Positions 1 to 8,085 of a DNA stretch of 64,000 nucleotides are shown one piece after another; position 1 is the first letter of the stretch; the number at the start of each line of letters is the position of its first letter. The DNA is from [Bacteroides] pectinophilus (GTDB taxonomy: Bacteria > Bacillota > Clostridia > Lachnospirales > Lachnospiraceae). The position numbers were made by a program, and so were the translations under genes. The stretch spans positions 2,097,389 through 2,161,388 of the forward strand of contig CP102260.1 in NCBI GenBank assembly GCA_025146925.1, given 5' to 3'. The notes under the pieces are model-generated. The model did no database searches. It was not told where the DNA came from and saw only the letters and a program-made list of their open reading frames with translations.

Positions 1-190
1 TAACCATGTCATTAAGTGATGCAACACGTATCATTACAAATTCATCCAGATTGGATGACGTTATGCTTAAAAACTTCAGCCTTTCAAACAATGGAATACT
101 CTTATCTCTTGCTTCTGCCAATACTCTTGAGTTAAATTCCATCCAGCTTAGTTCACGGTTAATAAAATTTCCTGAATCCGAATAATTCAT
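1..190 (-). CDS. ppk1: Polyphosphate kinase 1, N-terminal part (cut by window edge)
   Basis: The first 63 codons of a leftward gene are visible and the rest lies outside the window. The N-terminus reads [17 protein letters not shown], then [19 protein letters not shown], which matches the start of PPK1, the enzyme that reversibly polymerises ATP gamma-phosphate into polyphosphate. The ATG at 188-190 follows a strong GGAGGAAG ribosome site, so the start is firm. It lies 42 bp after the ppx stop and is probably co-transcribed with ppx, pairing polyphosphate synthesis with breakdown. The catalytic histidines are outside the window and cannot be checked. Confidence 0.93.
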   Translation of the reverse strand, partial: MNYSDSGNFINRELSWMEFNSRVLAEARDKSIPLFERLKFLSITSSNLDEFVMIRVASLNDMV

Positions 191-232
191 ATCCTTCCTC
201 CAATTCCACAGACGCTTAATGCACACACCTGG

Positions 233-1735
233 TTATCTTGTATTTTTGCGCTGTCTTAATACCGGTCTTACTCCATATATCTCCTCGAATAATTCTGTCT
301 TTTCCTTAAACAATCCGTATTCCAGAGTTATATCCTCATAAGTTGATGTAGCAATTATAAGCTCGTCTCCCTCAAGTGATATCTTAAGGTCACTCATCTT
401 CTGCTTGTGGCTTCTGTCAAGTGCGTTGGCAAGTCTTAACATTGCAGTAAGCTTCGACTGTGTCAGATTCATCTGCCTGTAATCAAAATCCCTTGTATTA
501 TATTTTATTATCTTGGCAACTGTCTCACGTTCTTCATGCGATATACCTATAATCTCTGATGCCATAATTATATCATATCCGGCTTCTGACGGATACATAA
601 GACTTACGAACTTGCCGCTGTCGTGCATAATTGCTGCAAGCTGCAATATAAGCCTCTCGCGCTCACCAAGGCCATGAAGCTTCTTCATTGCGTCAAATAT
701 TCCAAGCGCTGCTTTCTCGACAAACCTGGTATGTGGAACATTGCACTGATAACGCTCTGCAATCTGTCTTGTTGCCGACAGAATATCATCATTAAAATTA
801 TGCTTAAGCTTAATCAGCCTGCTCTTCTGTGCATAATCAACCGCAAGACCATCTCCAAGCTTTACATCCGGCATCCACAGCCTCTTTGCATCAGTGAATG
901 CAAAAAGTCTTGCAAAAAGCATAAGTCCCGGTGTAACCAGGCTTGCATGTGTCTGCGGTATATCCAGCTGCTGTGCTATCTCATCCTCGCTCTTGCCGAT
1001 TATCCGGTCATATATACCGGCAAACTCCTTCTTTGTTACATACTTTTTGTCTTCTCCCGCAAGCTTGATATATGAAAGGTTCTCTCCCGTACCTACAATA
1101 TTAGTTACTTTATATCCTTCAAGAAATATCTTTGTAAATGTCTCCAGGTCATTATCAATATACTCCTCAAGTATACATCTGTACTTGTCTGCATTCTGTG
1201 CAAGACGTGCAAGCAGCTCTCTTACTCTTAACACTCCGAGCCTTATATTCTGTGTTGTTATTAGCTTTCCGTTATTAAAAAGCGTAATCTGTGCACTTCC
1301 CGAACCTATATCCGCAAGCAGTGTACATTCATTCATAGCCTGCTCAATTATCTCATCCTGCATTGAAAATGCTTTGTAACTTATAAACCTTTGCTCTGAA
1401 TTAGACAGAAGTTCAATATCAAGCCCCGTTCTTACCTTTACACGGTCAAGTACATTCTTTGAATTCACAGCCTCCCTTATGGCGCTTGTTGCACAGGCTC
1501 TGTATGCCTTAACCTTATATCCTTTCATTATATAGCTGAAATCATACAGAATACCACACAGCTTATCCACCATCTCAAAGCTTATCTTATCTTTGTTATA
1601 TGTGTCACGTCCAAGCTCAATAACGTGTGATATACGGTCAATCTCACGTATTCCTGTCTTGGGAGATATCTCGAATATCTTCAGTTCAATTTCATAAGAC
1701 CCGATACTTATTGCTGCAAATGTTGTTACAGACAT
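233..1735 (-). CDS. ppx: Ppx/GppA-family exopolyphosphatase with C-terminal HD domain
   Basis: The protein has about 500 residues. Residues 1-300 form the ASKHA-fold Ppx/GppA phosphatase, with an N-terminal phosphate loop (AAISIGSYEIEL), a DIGSGSAQ second loop and NIRLGVLRV. Residues about 310-490 form an HD-type domain with AAIMHDSGKF. It should release orthophosphate from polyphosphate or hydrolyse pppGpp; sequence alone does not separate these. The ATG at 1735 is preferred because it sits 10 nt after GGAAGGAG, while the upstream in-frame GTG at 1744 is too close to that site. It lies directly before ppk1 and 38 bp after pheA on the same strand. Confidence 0.9.
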   Translation of the reverse strand: MSVTTFAAISIGSYEIELKIFEISPKTGIREIDRISHVIELGRDTYNKDKISFEMVDKLCGILYDFSYIMKGYKVKAYRACATSAIREAVNSKNVLDRVKVRTGLDIELLSNSEQRFISYKAFSMQDEIIEQAMNECTLLADIGSGSAQITLFNNGKLITTQNIRLGVLRVRELLARLAQNADKYRCILEEYIDNDLETFTKIFLEGYKVTNIVGTGENLSYIKLAGEDKKYVTKKEFAGIYDRIIGKSEDEIAQQLDIPQTHASLVTPGLMLFARLFAFTDAKRLWMPDVKLGDGLAVDYAQKSRLIKLKHNFNDDILSATRQIAERYQCNVPHTRFVEKAALGIFDAMKKLHGLGERERLILQLAAIMHDSGKFVSLMYPSEAGYDIIMASEIIGISHEERETVAKIIKYNTRDFDYRQMNLTQSKLTAMLRLANALDRSHKQKMSDLKISLEGDELIIATSTYEDITLEYGLFKEKTELFEEIYGVRPVLRQRKNTR

Positions 1736-1773
1736 CCTGTACACGCTCCTTCCCCACGCCGGTGTATTGTCTA

Positions 1774-2904
1774 TTAATAATTCCCCAGAAACTTAAGCTT
1801 ATTAGCTTCCTCCTGTATTCCGTGAAGTGCATTTATAACATTGGTGTCATCAATATTACCCATAAAATCAACAAAGAATCTGAACTCCCATTCTCTTCCC
1901 TCAATAGGTCTTGACTCTATCTTGGTCATGTTCAGTTCATTATATATGATATGGCTCAGCAGATTATACAATGCACCCGGTTTGTTATTCGTCTCAAAGC
2001 ATATTGTCATCTTTCCTGCGCCCTTAACAAACCTTCTCTTATTGGATACAATAACAAATCTTGTAGTATTCCTGTCACTGTCATTAATCTTTGACTCAAG
2101 CACTTTAAGACCATACACTCTCGCTGCTTCTTCACTGGCTATTGCTGCCTTGGAGATGTCATTCTGCTCAACAACCATCTTCGCACTCACTGCCGTATTA
2201 AGCTGGCTTATCGAATTCCATTCCCTGTGTGAATCAAGATACTTCTGGCACTGCATCAGCCCCTGTGGGTGTGAATATACCGTCTTAATATCACTTATTG
2301 CTGCAGCCGGCAGCCCCAGAAGTGAATGCTCAACCTTAACAAACTGTTCTCCTATTATGTAATTGTCATATTCCTCAAGCAGGTCATATACCTGATTAAC
2401 CATTCCGGTAGTCGAATTATCGATAGGAAGTACTGCATAATCAGCACTTCCATCCTTGACAGCTTCCATTGCATCACCAAATGTCTCAACATTAAAGTTA
2501 TTGACATCTTCCCCAAAGAAACGCTTCATGGCAATGTAGCTGTATGCTCCGGGAACTCCCTGATATACAACAGTGCAATGCTTCTTATCTATCGCATCCA
2601 TAGTCTCATATGGTTCTCTTAATGTAAGTCCGTGTTCTTCTATAAGCTTGTACTGCATCTTTCTGCTTGTAGACATAAGCTGTGAAAACAGCTCTCTTAC
2701 GCCATGTATATTCTTCTCATCGGATACAAGCTCTGCAACCTTATCAAGCTTCTGCTTCTCTCTTGTTTCATCAAATACTTTCTTGCCTGTCTCTATCTTG
2801 TACTCTGCAACCTTAGTTGCAAGAGCAATCCGCTTCTCATATAATGCAGCAAGCTGTCTGTCTACGTCATCTATCTCTGTTCTTATCTCATTCAAATCAA
2901 GCAT
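1774..2904 (-). CDS. pheA: Bifunctional chorismate mutase / prephenate dehydratase (P-protein)
   Basis: A 376-residue enzyme that converts chorismate to prephenate and then phenylpyruvate for phenylalanine synthesis. Residues 1-85 are an AroQ-type chorismate mutase helix bundle (LNEIRTEIDDVDRQLAALYEKR). Residues about 110-285 are the prephenate dehydratase domain, with the catalytic NTTRFVIV motif near residue 280. Residues about 300-375 form an ACT domain with the ESRP phenylalanine-binding motif, so feedback inhibition by Phe is expected. The ATG follows GAGGAG by 7 nt. Transcription probably starts at the palindromic promoter just upstream, giving a leader of about 30 nt with no room for a classical attenuator. 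Confidence 0.94.
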   Translation of the reverse strand: MLDLNEIRTEIDDVDRQLAALYEKRIALATKVAEYKIETGKKVFDETREKQKLDKVAELVSDEKNIHGVRELFSQLMSTSRKMQYKLIEEHGLTLREPYETMDAIDKKHCTVVYQGVPGAYSYIAMKRFFGEDVNNFNVETFGDAMEAVKDGSADYAVLPIDNSTTGMVNQVYDLLEEYDNYIIGEQFVKVEHSLLGLPAAAISDIKTVYSHPQGLMQCQKYLDSHREWNSISQLNTAVSAKMVVEQNDISKAAIASEEAARVYGLKVLESKINDSDRNTTRFVIVSNKRRFVKGAGKMTICFETNNKPGALYNLLSHIIYNELNMTKIESRPIEGREWEFRFFVDFMGNIDDTNVINALHGIQEEANKLKFLGNY

Positions 2905-2929
2905 CTTATATCTCCTCGTTACTTAACAT

Positions 2930-2980
2930 CATAATTATTGTCATTATAGCACATGTAGTGCTATAATAACAATAATTATG
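2930..2980. promoter_or_regulatory. Palindromic divergent promoter between pheA and the DUF5050 gene
   Basis: Two 23-nt arms (2930-2952 and 2958-2980) are reverse complements with one mismatch, around a 5-nt centre. Rightward: TTGTCA at 2938-2943, 18 bp, TATAAT at 2962-2967. Leftward: TTGTTA read from 2972 to 2967, 18 bp, TATAAT read from 2948 to 2943. The two promoters therefore overlap almost completely and use mirror-image elements. A second short inverted repeat (ATAACA...TGTTAT) lies in the rightward leader at about 2980-3015. Confidence 0.78.
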
Positions 2981-3049
2981 ATAACAGGCTTCGCATCTGC
3001 GCACAGACTTGTTATGCCCTGAGAAGATGGGCAGGAATGGAGGATTAAC

Positions 3050-4072
3050 ATGAAAGAACGACGTGCCAAAATAATTGTTCTGTCAATTCTGGCTGTTATA
3101 CTTGCTGCAGCCGGTGTATACATATATTCTTATATCAACAGGTTCGTATATAATGATCCGAATCTTGCCGGTAACACTGCCGGTAACATTAATAACGGCG
3201 GATTATTCTGTGAATATAACGGATATATATACTTTTCCAATCCTTACGATGACGGTGCTTTATACCGCATGAATTCCGATTGTACCAATGCCCGCAAGCT
3301 GAGTGACGACCGTGTGGCTTATATTAATGTTGACGGCAATCATATTTATTATGTCCGCAACAATTCAGGTTCTGACCGCGTTGCTTCAATTCTTCACGGA
3401 TATCTCTTCGGTTTATATCGTTGTGAACTTGACGGTTCCAATCCGGCAGACCTGTATGAGAAGCAGTCAGGCACAGCTGCCCTATGTGGCAACTACATTT
3501 ATTATCAGCATTATAATACAAAAGAAAGTCCTTCATTCACATTATACAGAGCCAAGATTGACGGAAGTGAGGATGTAAAGGTATCCAATACAACTTATGA
3601 ACCTTCAAGTTATTACAACGGAAGATTATACTTTGCCAACATTGACGAGAACCACAATCTATGTTCTCTAGATGTCAACACAGGTTCAATATCAACCGTC
3701 CTCGAAGCCAATGCTTATATGGCCGATATGGAAGGCCAGTATATATATTATATTGATATGAACGACAACTACGCACTTATGCGCTACAACACAGCCAACC
3801 GCATAAAAGAAAAACTGATTGACGGCAGATGTGTACATTATAATGTATACGGCACAAAGGTATTTGCAATGATTGAGGGTGATGATGTCCACGGCATCTA
3901 CAGGATGAATGTTGACGGTTCCCAGAAAGAACTTATCGCACAGGGTGATTTCAACAATATATCATGCACATCACAATATACATTTTTCCAGTATTTCAAT
4001 GATAACGTAACTCTTTACCGTGTTCCGACTATCGGTAAGATTACAACTATAGAGCAGATTAATGTCCGGTAA
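3050..4072 (+). CDS. DUF5050 beta-propeller-like protein, membrane-anchored
   Basis: A 340-residue protein with one N-terminal hydrophobic segment (about residues 8-28) after a basic start, so it is probably anchored with most of the chain outside. The rest is a series of about 40-residue units with the pattern 'xxIYYxNxDDxxxLYRMxxDG' (for example NGYIYFSNPYDDGALYRMN and GNYIYYQHYN), typical of DUF5050 and of LRP1-like bacterial beta-propellers. No catalytic residues are evident. The ATG follows GGAGG by 7 nt. It is transcribed away from pheA from the shared palindromic promoter. The function is unknown. Confidence 0.75.
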   Translation: MKERRAKIIVLSILAVILAAAGVYIYSYINRFVYNDPNLAGNTAGNINNGGLFCEYNGYIYFSNPYDDGALYRMNSDCTNARKLSDDRVAYINVDGNHIYYVRNNSGSDRVASILHGYLFGLYRCELDGSNPADLYEKQSGTAALCGNYIYYQHYNTKESPSFTLYRAKIDGSEDVKVSNTTYEPSSYYNGRLYFANIDENHNLCSLDVNTGSISTVLEANAYMADMEGQYIYYIDMNDNYALMRYNTANRIKEKLIDGRCVHYNVYGTKVFAMIEGDDVHGIYRMNVDGSQKELIAQGDFNNISCTSQYTFFQYFNDNVTLYRVPTIGKITTIEQINVR

Positions 4073-4076
4073 AGTG

Positions 4077-4105
4077 TTGTATTCATAAAAGCATAGTGCT
4101 ACAAT
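4077..4105 (+). promoter_or_regulatory. Sigma-A type promoter for the dehydrogenase gene
   Basis: TTGTAT at 4077-4082, 17 bp spacer, TACAAT at 4100-4105. Predicted transcription start is near 4112, about 25 nt before the ATG. The -35 overlaps the last bases after the DUF5050 stop codon. Confidence 0.55.
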
Positions 4106-4136
4106 TGTTGTAATTTTATTGAGAGGAAGCGATTTA

Positions 4137-5243
4137 ATGTTAGGTTACAGCGTATTTTTACCAAGCTACAGTGTCGGGGAGAATTGTTACAAAGAGATTC
4201 CTTACGTGACAAGAAAGTTTGGCACCAGAGCCGTTGTTATCGGTGGTAAGACTGCAATGTCCAAGGCTAAGCCTGAGCTTGAAGCAGCAATTAAGGATTC
4301 AGATGTTGAGATTCTTGATTATATATGGTATGGTGGTGACTCCAGTTATGAGAATGTTGAAATGCTTAAGAACAATCCGCTCGTTACAGGAGCCGATATG
4401 CTTTTTGGTGTAGGAGGCGGACGCGCATGTGATACAGTCAAGACACTTGCTGATATGCTTGACAAGCCGTTCTTTACATTTCCTACGCTTGCATCTAATT
4501 GTGCAGCATGCACGGCAATAACAGTTATGTATAATCCTGACGGTTCATTCAAGGAATATTACTACATGCACGGACCTTCATATCATACATTCATAAACAC
4601 AAAGATAATTGCAGACTCACCTGAGAAGCTCCTGTGGGCAGGAATCGGTGATGCATTGTCCAAAGAATGTGAAGTGCTTTATGCAGGCCGTGACAAGTTC
4701 ATGTACCACACCCCGCTTATGGGACAGTGCATTGCAAAGATCTGCACAACTCCGCTTATTGAATATGGTGCAAAGGCTCTTGAAGCATGCCGCAACAACA
4801 AACCGGACTTTGCTCTTGAGCAGGTAGCTCTTGATATAATAATATCGACAGGAATTGTTTCTAACTTTGCAACACATGAGAATCAGCCTGACCCGGCAGA
4901 TAATTATTACTATAACAGCTCTCTCGCACACTGCGTATATTACGGAGCTTCAACACTGCCACAGTGTGAGCGGCACCTTCATGGTGAGATTGTGGCTTTT
5001 GGCGTTCTCTGTCTTCTTACATACGACGGCCAGCTTGAAGAACGTGACCGCATTATGAAGTTCAACAAGAGTGTCGGTCTCCCTGTAACACTTGACGAGC
5101 TTGAGATTACACATGACGACCTTACAAAGATTGCTGACAAGGCTGCAAGTGTAGTTGAATGGACATACGTTCCGGGAACACCTTCCAAAGAGAAGTTTAT
5201 CCAGGCTATGATTGATACTGATAAAGCCGGAAAGAACATGTAA
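4137..5243 (+). CDS. Iron-containing alcohol dehydrogenase family, glycerol-dehydrogenase-like
   Basis: A 368-residue protein of the group III (GldA-like) metal-dependent dehydrogenases. The NAD-binding part carries GVGGGRACDTVK near residue 90. Likely metal ligands are the Asp of GIGDALSKECE and the two His of SSLAHCVYYG and RHLHGEIVAFG. The alcohol substrate cannot be told from sequence; glycerol and related small polyols are candidates. The ATG at 4137 follows GAGAGGAAG at good spacing, so the in-frame TTG at 4119 is rejected. It is monocistronic, between its own promoter and a strong terminator. Confidence 0.82.
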   Translation: MLGYSVFLPSYSVGENCYKEIPYVTRKFGTRAVVIGGKTAMSKAKPELEAAIKDSDVEILDYIWYGGDSSYENVEMLKNNPLVTGADMLFGVGGGRACDTVKTLADMLDKPFFTFPTLASNCAACTAITVMYNPDGSFKEYYYMHGPSYHTFINTKIIADSPEKLLWAGIGDALSKECEVLYAGRDKFMYHTPLMGQCIAKICTTPLIEYGAKALEACRNNKPDFALEQVALDIIISTGIVSNFATHENQPDPADNYYYNSSLAHCVYYGASTLPQCERHLHGEIVAFGVLCLLTYDGQLEERDRIMKFNKSVGLPVTLDELEITHDDLTKIADKAASVVEWTYVPGTPSKEKFIQAMIDTDKAGKNM

Positions 5244-5261
5244 TTCATATCAGAACATAAC

Positions 5262-5308
5262 AAAATAGCAGTCCGCATCTTATTTTAACCGGTGCGGGCT
5301 GCTATTTT
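5262..5308. terminator. Bidirectional rho-independent terminator
   Basis: The 16-nt arms 5262-5277 and 5293-5308 pair with one mismatch and start with AAAA and end with TTTT, so both strands get a U-tract. It separates the rightward dehydrogenase from the leftward SseB-like gene. Confidence 0.85.
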
Positions 5309-5354
5309 ATTATATGCCGGATAAATAAGCCGGCTATGATTCTGCAATGTCTCT

Positions 5355-6320
5355 CTACAATGCCTCAAGTGTCTTTACACTCATATAATGGCTTATTCCA
5401 AGTGCATTGATTATAATTCCTGACGCCCCGAGTTCAACGACAGTTGCAACAAGCTCATCAAATGTGCAGAGCATATCTTCTGTCTTGCCGGGATAGCACT
5501 TATTCATCTCAAATCCATCTGTAAATACCGGAATTGCTATTACCTTCTCTCCGTTATCGCTTCCTATCTGTTCTGTAACATCAAGATACTGGAATGATAT
5601 CTCTATCTCTTCTCCATTCTCAGTCTTAACACATGGCACCATAAACTCAGCATTCTTGAGAGCTGTCACGAATTCCTCTTCACGCTTTTTAAGCATCCTT
5701 GTAAATGCCTCCTCAGGGGCACCCTCTTCTACCTTAGATGTCTTTCTTGTCTCCTGGAACAGCGCAATCATAGCCTGTGAAAGTGCCGGATTAGTTACAT
5801 AATCTTCCTTCATGAACTTATCATACGGGTAGAGTTCTTCCCTTGATACAATGAACGGTGTCTCATTGCCACCGACAAATCTTACATTCTTATATCCGTT
5901 ACGATACATATGAGCTACTTCATTAGCAAACTGTTCAGGTGTTGCAAGTGAAAGCACTGCAAGATATCCCTGTGCATTAAGTCTGTCTGTAATCTCCTTT
6001 GACTTATTGTAATCATATACAACAAGCATATCTCCGTCAACATCATACGGATATCCGTTAACATCACTGTATATTACCCAGAGGTGTGATTCATTGCGAA
6101 TCTTATCGATTATTATAGGTCTGAATGCTTCCTGCATATCCCCGAAAAAAGCAGCATCATTTGCATTCTTCTTTTCGTCAGCTTCCTTAATGCATGCATT
6201 AAGGAGGTCACCTTCAACAGCAATTGCCTCGTCAAGCGGGAGCTTCTGCATCATTGCCACACCGTAATCTTCATCCCCTGTAATATGCTTTAATATATCC
6301 TGTGCCCTAAGTGAATTCAT
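5355..6320 (-). CDS. SseB-like domain protein
   Basis: About 321 residues from the ATG at 6320 (MNSLRAQDI). The C-terminal third (AEFMVPCVKTENG, then VIAIPVFTDGFEMNK and GIIINALGISHYMSV) resembles the SseB N-terminal domain, named for enhanced serine sensitivity in E. coli; no mechanism is established. The N-terminal half (VIYSDVNGYPYDVDGDMLVVYDY, then PFIVSREELYPYDKFM) may be a diverged second copy. The GGAGG site is 12-13 nt from this ATG, slightly long; an in-frame upstream TTG is less likely. It follows the cupin gene by about 36 bp and is probably co-transcribed with it. Confidence 0.62.
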   Translation of the reverse strand: MNSLRAQDILKHITGDEDYGVAMMQKLPLDEAIAVEGDLLNACIKEADEKKNANDAAFFGDMQEAFRPIIIDKIRNESHLWVIYSDVNGYPYDVDGDMLVVYDYNKSKEITDRLNAQGYLAVLSLATPEQFANEVAHMYRNGYKNVRFVGGNETPFIVSREELYPYDKFMKEDYVTNPALSQAMIALFQETRKTSKVEEGAPEEAFTRMLKKREEEFVTALKNAEFMVPCVKTENGEEIEISFQYLDVTEQIGSDNGEKVIAIPVFTDGFEMNKCYPGKTEDMLCTFDELVATVVELGASGIIINALGISHYMSVKTLEAL

Positions 6321-6356
6321 AATAATACAATTACCTCCAAATTTCGCTAACAACAA

Positions 6357-6692
6357 TTATACCGCAGAATGGAACCATAATACTTTAACCGGTCTGTCAG
6401 CCATTTTACACTTTATGGTGTGCTTTACTCCGGCAAGTGCAACAAATGCATCTCCGGGCTTAATATCAATTTCAAGGTCTCCAAGTCTTGCGGTTCCTTC
6501 CCCTTCAAGCACATAAAACCCTTCCTGATCCTCATGTGCGCCATAATCGGGAGGAAATTCCGTATTATCATATACTGATACGCCGCATCGGCATCCATTG
6601 GTACATCCGTTCTCCCCATCAAGAAGTGTATATCCCTTTTTCCCCGGCTTTCTTGAAGCTAATGCTTCTTCAAGTGTTGTATATGGCTTCAT
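6357..6692 (-). CDS. Small cupin-domain protein
   Basis: 111 residues with a single conserved cupin barrel: GAHEDQEGFYVLEGEG, then DIKPGDAFVALAGVKHTIK. The His and Glu of HEDQE and the late His of GVKHTIK are likely metal ligands. The N-terminal segment CTNGCRCG holds three cysteines outside the barrel and could bind metal or form disulfides. The substrate is unknown. The AAGGAGG site is 7 nt before ATG. It lies upstream of the SseB-like gene on the same strand. Confidence 0.7.
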   Translation of the reverse strand: MKPYTTLEEALASRKPGKKGYTLLDGENGCTNGCRCGVSVYDNTEFPPDYGAHEDQEGFYVLEGEGTARLGDLEIDIKPGDAFVALAGVKHTIKCKMADRPVKVLWFHSAV

Positions 6693-6714
6693 ATTCAGGC
6701 CTCCTTATAAAATA

Positions 6715-6735
6715 AGGGCTGTGATACACAGCCCT
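6715..6735 (-). terminator. Terminator of the GH105 gene
   Basis: A 9-bp perfect stem (6715-6723 with 6727-6735) with a 3-nt loop. Reading leftward it is followed by TATTTTAT. It separates the GH105 gene from the cupin gene. Confidence 0.75.
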
Positions 6736-6754
6736 ATAGTATTCTGATAAATGA

Positions 6755-7894
6755 TTAATCCATCTTCTTATATCTTAAAAGCTCTGTATATGCAAGAAGG
6801 AATGGTCCAACTCCCTTAGCATCATCCTCAACAACAGGCTCTGACATGTAATAATCATATGTACCATGACGTCTTGTCTTGCCGCCAAGTCCACCTACAA
6901 GGCAGATACCACCAAGATGCATCTCGCCATCCTTAGTTGTAAGGTACTTGTCACAGATTCCATCAATAGCTTTTTCAGCATACTGTCTGTAGCTATCAGG
7001 AAGATATCCGAATCGTACACCCTTGAGAATTGCATATGCCATAATTGAGCTTCCGCTTGTTTCAAGATAGTTACCATCCATTCCGCCAAAGTTAACTATC
7101 TGATACCACATTCCGCTCTCATCCTGATACTTAAGCATTGAATCAATGAGATCAACGAATGCATCTCTCATAAGCTTGATATCATCAGCGTACTTCTCAT
7201 CTGTCTGGTCACACTTATCAATAGTGTCAAGAAGTGCCATTGAGAACCATCCGATAGCCCTGAGCCAGCTAAGCTGTGAAAGTCCTGTAACCTTATCGCA
7301 CCAGAACATCTTCTTAGATGTGTCTATTGCGTGGAAATATAATCCATTAAGAGGGTTACGCATATTCTCTATAACGAATCTGAACTGCTGGAAAATATCA
7401 GGATAATTCTTCTTATTATTATATCTTGTCTCATATTCCATATAGAATGGCATACCCATGTAAAGTCCGTCAAGCCATACCTGTTCAGGGTATATATCCT
7501 TATGCCAGAAGCTTCCGTTCTTCGTTCTTGGCATGATTGAAATCTGATTGTAAATGAGGTCGATTGCCTTACGGTACTTCTCCTTACCTACAACATCATA
7601 CAGTTCAAATAATGTCTTGCCTGCATTAACATTATCTATATTCTTCTCATTAATATCATATCCTTCAATTGTTCCATCATCATGTACACGATAATCAATA
7701 AATGCATCTGCAAAATCAAGATACTTCTTGTCCTTAGATATAGAATACATCTCAAGAACTGCCTTAATCATGCATCCGTCGATATAATTCCAGTTTGACT
7801 TCAACCCCTGCTTAATCTTCTCGATGTTCCACATTGGAGCTTCAGGAGTACTTCTCTCAAGCAGCTCATCAATATACTTAACAATCACGTCCAT
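6755..7894 (-). CDS. Glycoside hydrolase family 88/105, unsaturated rhamnogalacturonyl hydrolase-like
   Basis: 379 residues from the ATG at 7894 (MDVIVKYIDELL). The (alpha/alpha)6-barrel family signature is visible: NWNYIDGCMIKAVLEMY, VWLDGLYMGMPFYMEYE with a candidate catalytic Asp, WLRAIGWFSMALLDT, and the late GTYDYYMSEPVVEDDAKGVGPF typical of YteR/YesR proteins. GH105 enzymes remove the unsaturated galacturonyl residue left by pectate or rhamnogalacturonan lyases. There is no signal peptide, so it should act in the cytoplasm on imported oligosaccharides. It is monocistronic with its own promoter and terminator. A GH28 gene at 51900 is the other pectin enzyme here. Confidence 0.85.
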   Translation of the reverse strand: MDVIVKYIDELLERSTPEAPMWNIEKIKQGLKSNWNYIDGCMIKAVLEMYSISKDKKYLDFADAFIDYRVHDDGTIEGYDINEKNIDNVNAGKTLFELYDVVGKEKYRKAIDLIYNQISIMPRTKNGSFWHKDIYPEQVWLDGLYMGMPFYMEYETRYNNKKNYPDIFQQFRFVIENMRNPLNGLYFHAIDTSKKMFWCDKVTGLSQLSWLRAIGWFSMALLDTIDKCDQTDEKYADDIKLMRDAFVDLIDSMLKYQDESGMWYQIVNFGGMDGNYLETSGSSIMAYAILKGVRFGYLPDSYRQYAEKAIDGICDKYLTTKDGEMHLGGICLVGGLGGKTRRHGTYDYYMSEPVVEDDAKGVGPFLLAYTELLRYKKMD

Positions 7895-7964
7895 TATAAC
7901 TAGCACCCTTCTATTGTATTTTGGTCTGTATCCCACATATATTCATTGCAGACCGGATATAATT

Positions 7965-7993
7965 ATTATATACTAAACCATGCTTTTTTGCAA
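7965..7993 (-). promoter_or_regulatory. Promoter of the GH105 gene
   Basis: Reading leftward: TTGCAA (7993-7988), 17 bp, TATAAT (7970-7965). The start site should lie near 7958, giving a leader of about 64 nt. The remaining spacer up to 8085 shows nothing else. Confidence 0.65.
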
Positions 7994-8085
7994 CACATAT
8001 GCCATTTATTAATCTCTGCCGCGAATGTGCACATACCGGCCATCAGCCAATACATGTAATGCCTTTACTGCCGGCATATTCCTCC

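Noticed and set aside
2930-2980. Insertion sequence end or attachment site
   Set aside because: The palindrome contains well-formed promoters on both strands and no transposase or target duplication is present.
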